Program-made: the position numbers and the translations under genes
Shown: positions 37,601 to 46,800 of the stretch, in pieces
Layout of the letters: each line of letters starts with the position of its first letter
Position numbering within the stretch: the first letter of the stretch is position 1
Origin: Streptomyces cacaoi
Lineage (GTDB): Bacteria > Actinomycetota > Actinomycetes > Streptomycetales > Streptomycetaceae
DNA: 64,000 nucleotides
Assembly: GCF_006539165.1 (NCBI RefSeq)
Contig: NZ_BJMM01000009.1
Coordinates: 183,971-247,970 of the forward strand
Direction of reading: 5' to 3'
The notes under the pieces: model-generated
Told to the model about the DNA's origin: nothing
Database searches by the model: none
The model's input: only the letters and a program-made list of their open reading frames with translations

Positions 37601-38206
37601 GACGTCCGTATCCCGGAGGGCTCGATGCTCTCCCCGGCCCATCCGGCGGCCACCGTCGCCGGGAACGTCGAGACCTCGCAGGCCGTCACCGGTGCGCTGT
37701 ACGCGGCGATGGGCGTCCAGGCCGAGGGCTCCGGGACGATGAACAATCTGACGTTCGGCAACGAGCGGGTGCAGTACTACGAGACCGTCGCCAGCGGCTC
37801 GGGCGCCGGTGCGGGCTTCGCGGGCGCCGACGCCGTCCAGACGCACATGACCAACTCGCGGCTGACCGACCCGGAGGTGCTGGAGTTCCGCTACCCGGTG
37901 CGTGTCGAGGAGTTCCGGGTGCGCACCGGCAGCGGCGGGGACGGCCGGTGGCGGGGCGGCGACGGTGTCGTGCGCCGGCTGCGCTTCCTGGAGCCGGTCA
38001 CCGTCGCGCTGCTGACCGGCCACCGCCGGGTGCCGCCCTACGGCATGGCCGGCGGCCGTCCCGGCGCGCTGGGCGAGAACCGGGTGGAGCGCGTCGACGG
38101 CGGCGTCGAGCAGCTCGCCGGGCGCGACGTGGCACGGCTGGCCGCGGGCGACGTCCTGGTGCTGCTGACCCCGGGCGGCGGCGGGTACGGCGAACCGGCG
38201 CAGTGA
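34604..38206 (+). CDS. 5-oxoprolinase/hydantoinase, fused A and B subunits
   Basis: 1200-residue ATP-dependent hydrolase of the 5-oxoprolinase family, opening 5-oxo-L-proline (or a hydantoin-like ring) at the cost of ATP. Residues 1-670 are the HyuA-like part: [14 protein letters not shown] phosphate motif at the N-terminus, [39 protein letters not shown] and [17 protein letters not shown]. Residues about 685-1190 are the HyuB-like part: [63 protein letters not shown] and [10 protein letters not shown] at the end. ATG 34604 gives a normal family length. It is convergent with a DUF1445 gene and near an MFS carrier and GntR regulator, suggesting a lactam-catabolic module. Confidence 0.93.
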   Translation: [1200 protein letters not shown]

Positions 38207-38222
38207 GACGCCCGCGCGGGGG

Positions 38223-38924
38223 TCAGGCGGCGGGCCGGGGCGCGGGCGGCGGACCGGTCGTCAGCGGATGGCCGGGCGCGTCGGTGAGCGTGAACGGCGG
38301 CCGGGCCGTGCGCAGGGCCGCCTGGAGCGTCAGCGGGCTGGGCCAGAAGACCGGGACGTCGCCGGGCTGCGGGCGTACCGGGGTGCCGGAGTCGGGCCGG
38401 GAGAGCGTGGCGATGCCCAGCATGCCCGGGTCCCCGGCGTGCACCGGCCCGCCGCCGTGCCCGGCCGTGCCTCTCCCGGCGGCGCGGGCGAGGGGGAGCA
38501 GCGGTGCGGGCACCGGGCGCATGGTGACGACGAGGGGGCCGTTGAGCCGGCCGGCGGGCCGGCTGGAGCGGTTGGTGACGAACAGGGCCGGGCCGCGGCC
38601 CTGTTCGCGGTGGCGCAGCGGCACACCGGCCGCGGCCAGCTCGGTGTCGGTGCAGGTGCGCGGCCCGATGAGGAAGGCGACGAGCCGCTCGTCCCACAGC
38701 GCGGCCACGTCCTCGGGCTCGGCGACGGGTTCGCCGTCCCGCCAGACCCGGTAGCGGGCCAGGCCGGTCCGCAGGTCGGTGCCGGGGGCCAGCGGGGTGT
38801 GCCAGGCGCCCACGTCGCAGATGTCCAGCACGGGGCACGCGTGGCTGTTGCGGGCGCAGAACAGCGAGACGTCCTGCGCCCAGCTGTCCGGCACGGCCAC
38901 CAGGTGGGCGCGCGGTTGCGACAT
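38223..38924 (-). CDS. DUF1445 protein (putative hydro-lyase / D-glutamate cyclase-related)
   Basis: 233-residue DUF1445 protein. Diagnostic blocks are FCARNSHACPVLDICDVG, TDLRTGLARYRVWRDGEPV, LWDERLVAFLIGPRTCTDTEL, ALFVTNRSSRPAGRLNGPLV and VTMRPVPAPLLPLA. The family includes the catalytic part of vertebrate D-glutamate cyclase, which interconverts D-glutamate and 5-oxo-D-proline, and many bacterial putative hydro-lyases. Next to a 5-oxoprolinase, a role in 5-oxoproline/glutamate metabolism is plausible. Start ATG 38924 with AGGAGG upstream. It lies 43 bp downstream of the MFS gene, so the two are probably one transcript. Confidence 0.83.
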   Translation of the reverse strand: MSQPRAHLVAVPDSWAQDVSLFCARNSHACPVLDICDVGAWHTPLAPGTDLRTGLARYRVWRDGEPVAEPEDVAALWDERLVAFLIGPRTCTDTELAAAGVPLRHREQGRGPALFVTNRSSRPAGRLNGPLVVTMRPVPAPLLPLARAAGRGTAGHGGGPVHAGDPGMLGIATLSRPDSGTPVRPQPGDVPVFWPSPLTLQAALRTARPPFTLTDAPGHPLTTGPPPAPRPAA

Positions 38925-38967
38925 CCCGGACCTCCTGTCCTGTGTGCGGGGTGGTGCGGGGTGGGGT

Positions 38968-40227
38968 TCAGACCAGTTCGCGTCCGCGGGTCTCGGGCAG
39001 GCCCAGCAGGGCCAGTGCCCCGATCGCGTAGGCCAGAGCACCGAACGCCAGGGCGCCGCCCACGCCCCAGCTGTCGGCCAGGGCTCCGACGAGCGCGGGG
39101 AAGCAGGCGCCCAGGCCGCGCCCGGCGTTGTAGGTGAAGCCCTGGCCGGTGGCGCGGACGGCGGTCGGGTACAGCTCGGCCAGGAAGGAGCCGAATCCGC
39201 TGAAGATGGCCGACATGCAGAAGCCGAGCGGGAATCCGAGGACGAGGAGCAGCCCGTCGGCGCCGTCGGGCACCCGGGTGTAGCCGAGGATGCAGCCGGC
39301 GGAGAGCGCGGCGAACACGGCGATGGTCTTCTTCCGGCCGAGCAGATCGGTCAGCCGGCCGCCGGTGAGGTAGCCGGTGAACGCCCCGGCGATCTGTGCG
39401 GCGATGAAGCCGCCGGTGGTGACGACGGCGAAGCCGCGGTCGTCGGCGAGGTAGGACGGCACCCAGGTGGCGAGCGTGTAGTAGCCGCCCTGCACGCCGG
39501 TGGCCATCAGCGAGGCGAAGACGGTGGTGCGCAGCATGCCGCGGCGGAAGATGTCGGCCAGGGGCCGCCGTCGGGCCGCGCGCTCCCGTGCGGCGGCGGG
39601 CGCGTCCCGTACGTGCTTGCGGATCCACAGGACGAGCAGGGCGGGCAGGGCGCCGGTGAAGAACATCACGCGCCAGGCCAGTTCCTGCTCCAGCAGCCCG
39701 AAGACGGCGGTGTACACCAGCACGGCGAGCCCCCAGCCGACGGCCCAGGCGCTCTGCACGGCCGCCAGGGTCCGTCCCCGGTGCCGGGCCGAGGTGTACT
39801 CGGCGACGAGGACGGCGCCGACGGCCCACTCGCCGCCGAAGCCGATGCCCTGGAGGGCGCGGAAGACGAGCAGTGTGCCGTAGTCGGTGGCCAGCCCGCA
39901 GGCGACGGTGAACACCGCGTAGGTGAGCACCGTGGCGAGGAGGGCGCGCATCCGGCCGATCCGGTCGGCGAGCGCACCGGCGAGGGCGCCGCCCACGCCG
40001 GAGGCCACCATGGTCGCCGTGACCAGCAGGCCGGTCTGTCCGCCGGTCAGGCCGAAGTACGCCGCGATGGCGACGGTGCTGAGCGGCAGGGCGTAGAAGT
40101 CGTACGCGTCGAGGCCGTAGCCGCCGAACGCGCCGGTGAAGGCGCGCCGTCCCTCGGGGCCGAGGGCGCGGAGCCAGGCGAAGGGCCTTCGGTGTGTCTC
40201 GTCGCTGATGGTCCGGGGTGTGCTCAT
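38968..40227 (-). CDS. MFS transporter (metabolite:H+ symporter type)
   Basis: 419-residue major facilitator with about twelve membrane helices. The DAYDFYALPL first-helix region, the GALADRIGRMRAL loop 2-3 motif, the FRALQGIGFGGEWAVGAVLVAEYT segment and the GGRLTDLLGRKKT loop in the second half identify the sialate/aromatic acid/metabolite symporter branch. It would import a small organic acid, in context perhaps 5-oxoproline. Start ATG 40227 has GAGGTGCCC upstream; the frame extends to 40704 through non-coding sequence. Divergent from the GntR regulator, which probably controls it. Confidence 0.88.
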   Translation of the reverse strand: MSTPRTISDETHRRPFAWLRALGPEGRRAFTGAFGGYGLDAYDFYALPLSTVAIAAYFGLTGGQTGLLVTATMVASGVGGALAGALADRIGRMRALLATVLTYAVFTVACGLATDYGTLLVFRALQGIGFGGEWAVGAVLVAEYTSARHRGRTLAAVQSAWAVGWGLAVLVYTAVFGLLEQELAWRVMFFTGALPALLVLWIRKHVRDAPAAARERAARRRPLADIFRRGMLRTTVFASLMATGVQGGYYTLATWVPSYLADDRGFAVVTTGGFIAAQIAGAFTGYLTGGRLTDLLGRKKTIAVFAALSAGCILGYTRVPDGADGLLLVLGFPLGFCMSAIFSGFGSFLAELYPTAVRATGQGFTYNAGRGLGACFPALVGALADSWGVGGALAFGALAYAIGALALLGLPETRGRELV

Positions 40228-40385
40228 GGGCACCTCGCAGACAGCGGGCCGGGTCGCGGCCGGTGCGGTGTGTCGGAGTGCGCGGCGGTCGTGCCGGGCG
40301 CTTCGGGTGCGCCAACGGGCGTGCCGCGCGGACGAGTTGGACGGGCTCCGGACAGGGAGCAGTGCTTGTGAACATGTAACGTAGA

Positions 40386-40402
40386 GGATTGTTGAACGAT
40401 CC
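40386..40402. promoter_or_regulatory. Predicted GntR operator in divergent promoter
   Basis: GGATTGTTGAACGATCC is a 17-bp palindrome centred on 40394 with one mismatched pair (7 of 8 match). It contains GT-N3-AC (GTTGAAC), the core favoured by FadR/FCD-type GntR proteins. It lies 49 bp before the GntR start and upstream of the divergent MFS gene. Confidence 0.55.
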
Positions 40403-40450
40403 GGCAATCCCCCTGTTGCCTCGTTCTGCCGCCTGCGGTTCACTTCAGCC

Positions 40451-41140
40451 ATGAACGACGAGGTGCTGGCCGAACTGACCGACGACCGGGCCCTGTTGGG
40501 GCGGACCAGCACGGCCGAGCGCGTGGCCGATCTGCTGCGCGGCCGGATCATCGAGGGCGCGCTGCGCTCCGGCACCCAGCTGGTGGAGGAGGAGATCTCC
40601 GGCGCCCTGGAGGTGTCCCGCAACACCCTGCGCGAGTCCTTCCGGCTGCTCACCCACGAGCGGCTGCTCGTCCACCGGCTCGGCCGCGGCGTCTTCGTGC
40701 GCACACTGACCGTCGAGGACCTGGAGGACGTCTACCGGGCGCGCAGCCTCATCGAGTGCGCCGCGCTGCGCGGCCTCGGCCCCGTGCCCTACCCGTTGCA
40801 CGCGCTGGAGGCCGCCGTGGAGGCCGGGTTCCGCGCCGCCGGCGAAGCCCGCTGGCGCGATCTGGGCACCGCGAACATGCACTTCCACCAGGCCGTGGCC
40901 GAACTCGCCGGAAGCCCCCGGATCGACGAGGCGATGCGCGGCATCCTGGCCGAACTCCGGCTGGTCTTCCACACGATGGACGACCCGCGCCGCTTCCACG
41001 AGCCCTACCTCGGCCGCAACGGGACCATCCTCGCCGCGCTGCGCGAGGGCGACGCCGCGCGGGCCGAACGGCTCCTGGCCGACTACCTGGACGACTCCCG
41101 CCGGCAGCTGTCCGAGGCGTACGCGCGGGCGCTTCGCTGA
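40451..41140 (+). CDS. GntR-family regulator, FCD (FadR) subfamily
   Basis: 229-residue regulator. Residues 18-85 are the winged helix-turn-helix (TAERVADLLRGRIIEGALRSG, GALEVSRNTLRESFRLLTHE, RLGRGVFVRTL). Residues 90-229 are the all-helical FCD ligand domain with the metal/ligand residues in DLEDVYRARSLIE, NMHFHQAVAELAGS and HEPYLGRNGTILAAL. Such proteins repress catabolic genes and respond to a carboxylate. It is divergent from the MFS/DUF1445 unit and 2.2 kb from the oxoprolinase, the likely targets. ATG 40451 is the only reasonable start. Confidence 0.9.
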   Translation: MNDEVLAELTDDRALLGRTSTAERVADLLRGRIIEGALRSGTQLVEEEISGALEVSRNTLRESFRLLTHERLLVHRLGRGVFVRTLTVEDLEDVYRARSLIECAALRGLGPVPYPLHALEAAVEAGFRAAGEARWRDLGTANMHFHQAVAELAGSPRIDEAMRGILAELRLVFHTMDDPRRFHEPYLGRNGTILAALREGDAARAERLLADYLDDSRRQLSEAYARALR

Positions 41141-41299
41141 GCGGGCACCGTACGGCGTAGGATTTCCCGGGGCCACCCACCGCGTTCACCGGCGTACCGG
41201 GGCGGAGCGCGCATTCCGGGAACTCCTCGCGAACCCACCCGAAGCCCGGCATCCATGCCGTTTCGGACCTTGTCGGGGGTACGGCTTAATGTGTGCGTC

Positions 41300-42877
41300 G
41301 TGACCGACCACGCCATGCAGCCGAGTTCAGCGGAGGGGACGGGTGTACCCGACGGGCCGCCGGCCCCGGCGCCCGTCCGGCCGTCCCCCGCGGCCTCGCC
41401 GGCCCCCGGGCCCGCGGCCGACGAGGGCCTGGCCCGCCGGCTCCGCGCGCTCGCCTGCACCGCGCCGCTGCACGACCTGGACGCCCGCAAGGCCAACCTG
41501 GCCGGCGAGTACGGCGTCTACGAGATGGCCGAGCTGGCCCTGGCCGCCATCGACCAGGTCACGCTCCAGATGGACTTCGACACCGGCGCCGACCACGAAC
41601 AGACCGTCGCCAGACTGCTGCCCCGCGTCGCCGCGCAGGCACCCGGCCGCGATCCCGCCGAGCACGAGCGGGTCGCCCGCTGGGTGCTGGAGAACCTGAT
41701 CAACGTCGGCAGCGTCGACCGCGGGTTCCGCGCCGTCTACGGCACCTTCGGCACCGACGGCGTCTATGTGCGCAGGGACTACGACTTCAAGCTCGTCGAG
41801 GAGGTGCCCGGCCCCGGCGGCGGCGTCTATCTGCGCACCACCGACGAGGCCGTCAACGTCCTGGTGGGCGCGCTCGACACCGATGTCACCAGCGCCCAGA
41901 TCGCCGCCGAGGTGAAGCTGGACGTGCTCATCAGCCGCGGGCGCCTGGCCGACGCGCAGCTCGCCGCCGAACAGGCCCGGTACCGCACGGTCCAGTACGC
42001 CGAGACGCTGCGCCGCACCCTGGAGGCCACCCGGCGGGACGTGCGCGCCGTCGACTGGCTCAACGCCGTGCCCGACATGATCACCGAGGCGCTCGACCAC
42101 GTCGCCGACCGCTACCGGCACGAGAACGCCATCCTCACCAACATCCGCAAGGTGCGCGACGAGGCCGCCTCCGAGCGCGACCGCGACCACAAGCGGCGCG
42201 CGGCGGAACTCGTCGACATCGTCAAGGACTGCATCCGCCGCCACACCCAGCTCCAGTCCCGGCTGCTGGAGGCCGGCCCGCTCTTCCGCGCCGAGCAGGA
42301 CCGCCAGTCCTTCGCGCCGCCCGCGGCCCGCGCCGGGCTGGACGTCTACGGCCAGCTGCTCGCCCCCGTGCTGCCGCTGCCGCTGGAGCAGGCGGCCCGC
42401 GTCACCCACGCCTTCTTCGCCCGCGGCGCCGGGCTGCGCACCCCGGGCACCGTCCGCCTCGGCGATCTGGTCGACCTGCTGCTGACCCCGCCCGCACCGC
42501 GCGAGCACCTCGGCGCCGAGATGCCCGAGCCGGATCTCGTGGCCACCCCGGACGACAGCCGCTTCAGCGAGGAACAGCTGGACGCCGCCCAGCAGCTCCT
42601 CGAACTGCCCGCCGACGCGCCGCGCCGGCTGTCCGGGCTGCTGGCCGAGGCCCGTCGCCGGGATCCCGAACTCCCGTACCTCGTCGCCCTGTTGGCGGTG
42701 CACGCCGCCTCGCCGCCGGTCGGCACCGCCTACCGGCAGGGCGAGGAGCGGCTGCTGTTCGCCGTCGACGACGGCACCCCCCTGGAGGACGAGGAGTTCG
42801 GCGGCGCCGACCTCATCGTCGGCACCGCACTGCTGGACGCCGCCGGTATGGCGGCCGGACGCACGGAGGCCACATGA
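41300..42877 (+). CDS. Kleisin-like subunit of an SMC-type complex (MksF/JetA-like), inferred
   Basis: 525-residue soluble protein. It begins with a Pro-rich disordered tail (about 45 residues), then a helical/winged region (LDARKANLAGEYGVYEMAEL, VTLQMDFDTGADHEQTV), a middle helical part with charged, coiled-coil-like segments (AAEQARYRTVQYAETLRRTL, RKVRDEAASERDRDHKRRAA) and a C-terminal domain. There is no catalytic motif. I assign it as kleisin from its size, helical layout and first place in a three-gene unit whose third gene is an SMC-like ATPase, matching mksF-E-B/jetA-B-C order. Start GTG 41300; ATG 41315 is an alternative. A TTAAT box lies about ten bases upstream and no ribosome-binding site is visible, so the transcript may be leaderless. 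Confidence 0.6.
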   Translation: MTDHAMQPSSAEGTGVPDGPPAPAPVRPSPAASPAPGPAADEGLARRLRALACTAPLHDLDARKANLAGEYGVYEMAELALAAIDQVTLQMDFDTGADHEQTVARLLPRVAAQAPGRDPAEHERVARWVLENLINVGSVDRGFRAVYGTFGTDGVYVRRDYDFKLVEEVPGPGGGVYLRTTDEAVNVLVGALDTDVTSAQIAAEVKLDVLISRGRLADAQLAAEQARYRTVQYAETLRRTLEATRRDVRAVDWLNAVPDMITEALDHVADRYRHENAILTNIRKVRDEAASERDRDHKRRAAELVDIVKDCIRRHTQLQSRLLEAGPLFRAEQDRQSFAPPAARAGLDVYGQLLAPVLPLPLEQAARVTHAFFARGAGLRTPGTVRLGDLVDLLLTPPAPREHLGAEMPEPDLVATPDDSRFSEEQLDAAQQLLELPADAPRRLSGLLAEARRRDPELPYLVALLAVHAASPPVGTAYRQGEERLLFAVDDGTPLEDEEFGGADLIVGTALLDAAGMAAGRTEAT

Positions 42878-42941
42878 GACGGCCGGTACCGGCCGCACAC
42901 CCCGCACGGCGACGACACACCCTGGCAGGAGAAGACCACCC

Positions 42942-43817
42942 GTGACCGACCACGCCGCAGCGCACGGAACGGACGTGCCCGAGGCCCCGCCCGCGAACCG
43001 GGCCACGCCGGCCGACACCGCCGACGCCGCGCGGCTCGTCTCCTTCGGGCTGCACCCCAAGCTGGCGCCGTCCCGCGACGCCGAGTACGCCGAACTGCTG
43101 CGCCGCTACCGCGACGAGCCCGTCTTCGCCCGGCTCGCCGACGCCGTGGCGACCGGGCTCGGCCTCGTCGTCCTGGAGGTCTCCACCCGGGCCGGCATGG
43201 CACTGGCCGCCGCCGAGGACTCGGTCTTCGCCGTCCGCATGGGCGACTACGCCCGCCGCGCCGGCTCCGACTCCGCCGACCGCTTCCTGCACGGCCTGGC
43301 CCATCTGGCCGTCGCCGCCATGGCGTTCCCCCGCCCCGAGGACCTCGCCGACGACGGCTACATCGGCCGGATCACCGTCAACGGCGTCGACTCCTTCGTC
43401 CGCCAGGCGTGCCGCAAGCTGGAGGAACGCGCCGCGGCGGAAGGGGAGAACACCGACCCGGCCACCGACGCGCCCGGCCTGGAGGCCGCCTGGCGGGTCT
43501 ACGCCCGGCGCAGCTCCACCGGCGCCACCAAGGACGCCCGCCGGCTGGCCGGTTCCACCACCGGCATCATCGCCAAGGCCGTCGGATTCCTCGCCGACTC
43601 CGGCTTCCTCCAGCGCACCGGCGACGACGCCGGCGGCACCTACCGCACCACCGCCCGCTACCAGCTCCAGGTCCGCGACATGGCCGGCAACGCGGCCATG
43701 GCCGAACTCCTGGAACTGGGCGTCGTCCCCGTCTCCGACGGCACGGCCAGCCTGCTGCCCCCGCAGGACCCGGACAGCCTGGAGGCGCCCGACGCCGGAC
43801 TGCCCTTCCACTCCTGA
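42942..43817 (+). CDS. MksE/JetB-like (KITE) subunit, inferred
   Basis: 291-residue soluble protein. Residues 35-110 (PKLAPSRDAEYAELLRRYRD, FARLADAVATGLGLVVLEVS) and the C-terminal part (TGIIAKAVGFLADSGFLQRT, GGTYRTTARYQLQVRDMAGN) look like winged helices with a clear wing near residue 225-245. This is what MukE/MksE KITE subunits look like, and it occupies the middle position between the kleisin-like and SMC-like genes. GTG 42942 follows GGAGAAG. Its first 15 nt are identical to those of the preceding gene (both begin VTDHA). The family assignment is structural inference, not a motif match. Confidence 0.6.
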   Translation: MTDHAAAHGTDVPEAPPANRATPADTADAARLVSFGLHPKLAPSRDAEYAELLRRYRDEPVFARLADAVATGLGLVVLEVSTRAGMALAAAEDSVFAVRMGDYARRAGSDSADRFLHGLAHLAVAAMAFPRPEDLADDGYIGRITVNGVDSFVRQACRKLEERAAAEGENTDPATDAPGLEAAWRVYARRSSTGATKDARRLAGSTTGIIAKAVGFLADSGFLQRTGDDAGGTYRTTARYQLQVRDMAGNAAMAELLELGVVPVSDGTASLLPPQDPDSLEAPDAGLPFHS

Positions 43818-43888
43818 CCCCGGGCCGCCGCACCCGGCCCCCTCCTCCCGCCCGTCCGCCGCACCACCCCTCACGAGAGCCCCCCGCC

Positions 43889-46800
43889 ATGTACGAGCTG
43901 TCCCGGATCCGCCTCTACTCCATCGGGCCCGCCGGTGCGCGCTACGCCGACACCGTGCTGGACCTGCGCGGAGTCGGAGAGCCCGTGCCCAGCCCGGCGC
44001 CCGCGCAGGCGGACTTCTTCGAGGAGGAACCGCAGGGCCCGCCCCGCCGCCCGGCCCCCGCCGGGGTGCTCTTCCTGGAGAACGGCGGCGGCAAGTCGGT
44101 GCTGCTCAAGCTGATCTTCTCGGTGATGCTGCCCGGCCACCGCAACACCCTGGGCGGGGCCAGCTCCGGAGTGCTGCGCAAGTTCCTCCTCGCCGACGAC
44201 TGCGGGCACGTCGCCCTGGAGTGGCAGCACACCCGCACCGGCGAGACCGTCGTCGTCGGCAAGGTGAGCGAGTGGCGCGGCCGGCAGGTCTCCGGCGACC
44301 CGCGGAAGTTCGCCGAGGCGTGGTACTCCTTCCGCCCCGGGCCCGGTATGTCGCTGGACTCCCTGCCGGTGGCCGAGTCGGCGGCGCTGCGCCCCGTCGC
44401 CGAGGGCATGTCCTCGGCGCGCGGTCGGCGGCGCACCATGAAGGGCTTCCGCGACGTCCTGGTGGAGACCGGCAAGGCGTACCCCAATCTGGACGTCGTC
44501 TGGGAAGAGGTGCACGAGCGCTGGAACGAACACCTCACCGGGCTCGGGCTCGACCCCGAACTCTTCCGCTACCAGCGGGAGATGAACGCCGACGAGGGCG
44601 AGGCCGCCGGCCTGTTCGCCGTCAAGAACGACGCGGACTTCACCGATCTGCTGCTGCGCGCCGTCACCGACACCCGGGACACCGACGGGCTGGCCGACCT
44701 CGTGCACGGCTTCGCGCACAAGCTCGGCCGCCGGGCCGAACTCACCGCCGAACGGGACTTCACCGCGGGCTCACTCGACCATCTGCACCGCATCACCGAG
44801 ACGGCCGAGGCCCGTGCCACAGCGCGCGACATCCACGCGGGCGCCGAGCGGCGCACCCGCGCGCTCGCCCACCGGCTGTCGGCCCGCGGCACCCGGGAGC
44901 GGGGCCGCGCCGCCGAACTGGCCGAACAGCGGGACGGGGCGCGCGAGGAGACCGAACGCGCCCGCGAGGCCCGCTCCCGCGCCTCCCTCGTCGCGGCCGA
45001 ACTCGCCTACCGGCACGCCTCGTTGGCGCTCGCCGCGGCGGAGAAGTCCGCCGCGGCGCACAAGCGGGAACTGAGCGAGGCCCGCACCCTGCACGCCGGC
45101 TGGCAGGCCGCCGAGACGGTGCTCGCGCACCGCACGGCGGCCGACCGCGCCGCCCGCACCGCCGCCGCCATCCAGGAGGCCGAGCGCGACGCCGCACCCG
45201 CGCTCGCCGCCCGCACCCGGGCCGCCACCGCGCTCGTCCGCGCGCTGAGCGCCGCAGCCGAGGACGGCGAGCGCATCGCGGCCGAACAGGAGGAGCGCTC
45301 CGCCCGGTTGCAGTCCACGAGCGAGAGCGCACACCGCGACGCCACCACCGCCGCCACCGAGGCCCAGCGCGCCCGCAGCGAGGCCGAGCACCTGCGCCAG
45401 CGGCTCACCGAGGTCGAGCAGGAGACGGCCGAGGCGGTCCGCGCCGGCTGGCTGGAGGACTCCGGGCCGGACGCCGACCCGGCCCGCGCCGCGCTCGCCG
45501 CCGGCGACGCCGACAAGGAGGCGGCCGCCGCCTTCGACAGCGCCCGCGAGGCCGCCGGGCGCGCCGCCGACCGCGCCAGGGAAGCGGCAGCCGAGCAGTC
45601 GGCCGCCGAACTCGCCGCCGCCCGCGCCGCCGACGCGGCCCAGGCGGCCGAGGACGCCTGGTCGGCCGAGCGGGCCGCCGCCGAGTCCCTCGGAGCCGAA
45701 CCGCGCCTCGCCGAACTCCTCGGCCTGCCCGCCCCCGGCGCCCCGGCCGGGCTGCCCGCACAGCGCACCGGCGAGGCCCCACCGTCGTCCGACGAGGCGG
45801 CGGCCCGGCCCGGCCCCGGCCCGCTGGACGCCGAGGCGCTGGACCGCAACGCCGAAGCGCTGCGCGAACTCCTCGACGAGAGCGTGACCGCCGCCGAACG
45901 CCAGCTGTTCGAGCTGCGCACCGCCGCCGCCGACGACTCCCGCATGCTCGGTGCGCTCGGCGACGGCGGGCTCCTCCCGCCCGGCGAGGACGTCACCGCC
46001 ACCGTCGAATACCTCGGCGAACACGGCGTGCCCGCGCTGCCCGGCTGGCGCTACCTCGCCCAGGCCGTCGATCCGGCCGACCACGCCGCCGTCCTCGCCG
46101 CCCGCCCCGAACTCGTCGACGGCGTCGTCATCACCGACCCCGACAGCCACGCCCGCGCCCGCGACGTGCTCGCCGGGGCCCCGCTGCTGCCCCGCTCCGC
46201 CGTCGCCGTCGGCACCGCCGCCGCGCTGCTGGCGCCCACGCCGGAGCCCGCGGCGGACGCGGCGCCCGGCGGTTCCGGCGACTCGGGTGTCTTTCTCGTA
46301 CCGCCCAACCCGGCCATGCACGACGAGCACGCGGCCGACGACGAACGCCGCAAGCTGCGCGAGCGCGCCGCCGCACGGGACGAGGAGATCCGCACCCTCG
46401 CGGCCCGGCTGTCCGGCGACCGCGCGCTGGCCGCCCGCCTCACCTCGTGGCGGGAGGGCTGCCCGCCGGGCCGGCTGGCCGAACTCGCCGCCGCCGCTGC
46501 GGAGTCCCGCGAGGCCGCCGACGCGGCACAGCGCCGCCAGGCCGAGGCCCGCGCCGCCCGGGACGCGGCCGACGAGGCGGCGGCCGAGACCGCCCGGGTA
46601 CGCGACGAGCGCGCCGAGGCCGCCCAGCGGGCCCGCCGCAGCGCCGACGCCCTGGCGGGGCTCGCCTTCCGGCTGCGCGAACGCGGCCGCTGGCAGTCCC
46701 GGCTGCGCGAGTTGGCCGACGAGACCGCGGCGGCCGACGAGCGGGCCGAGGTGTGCGTCGAGCGGGCGCACGCGGCCGACGAGGAACGGCGCACCGCCCA

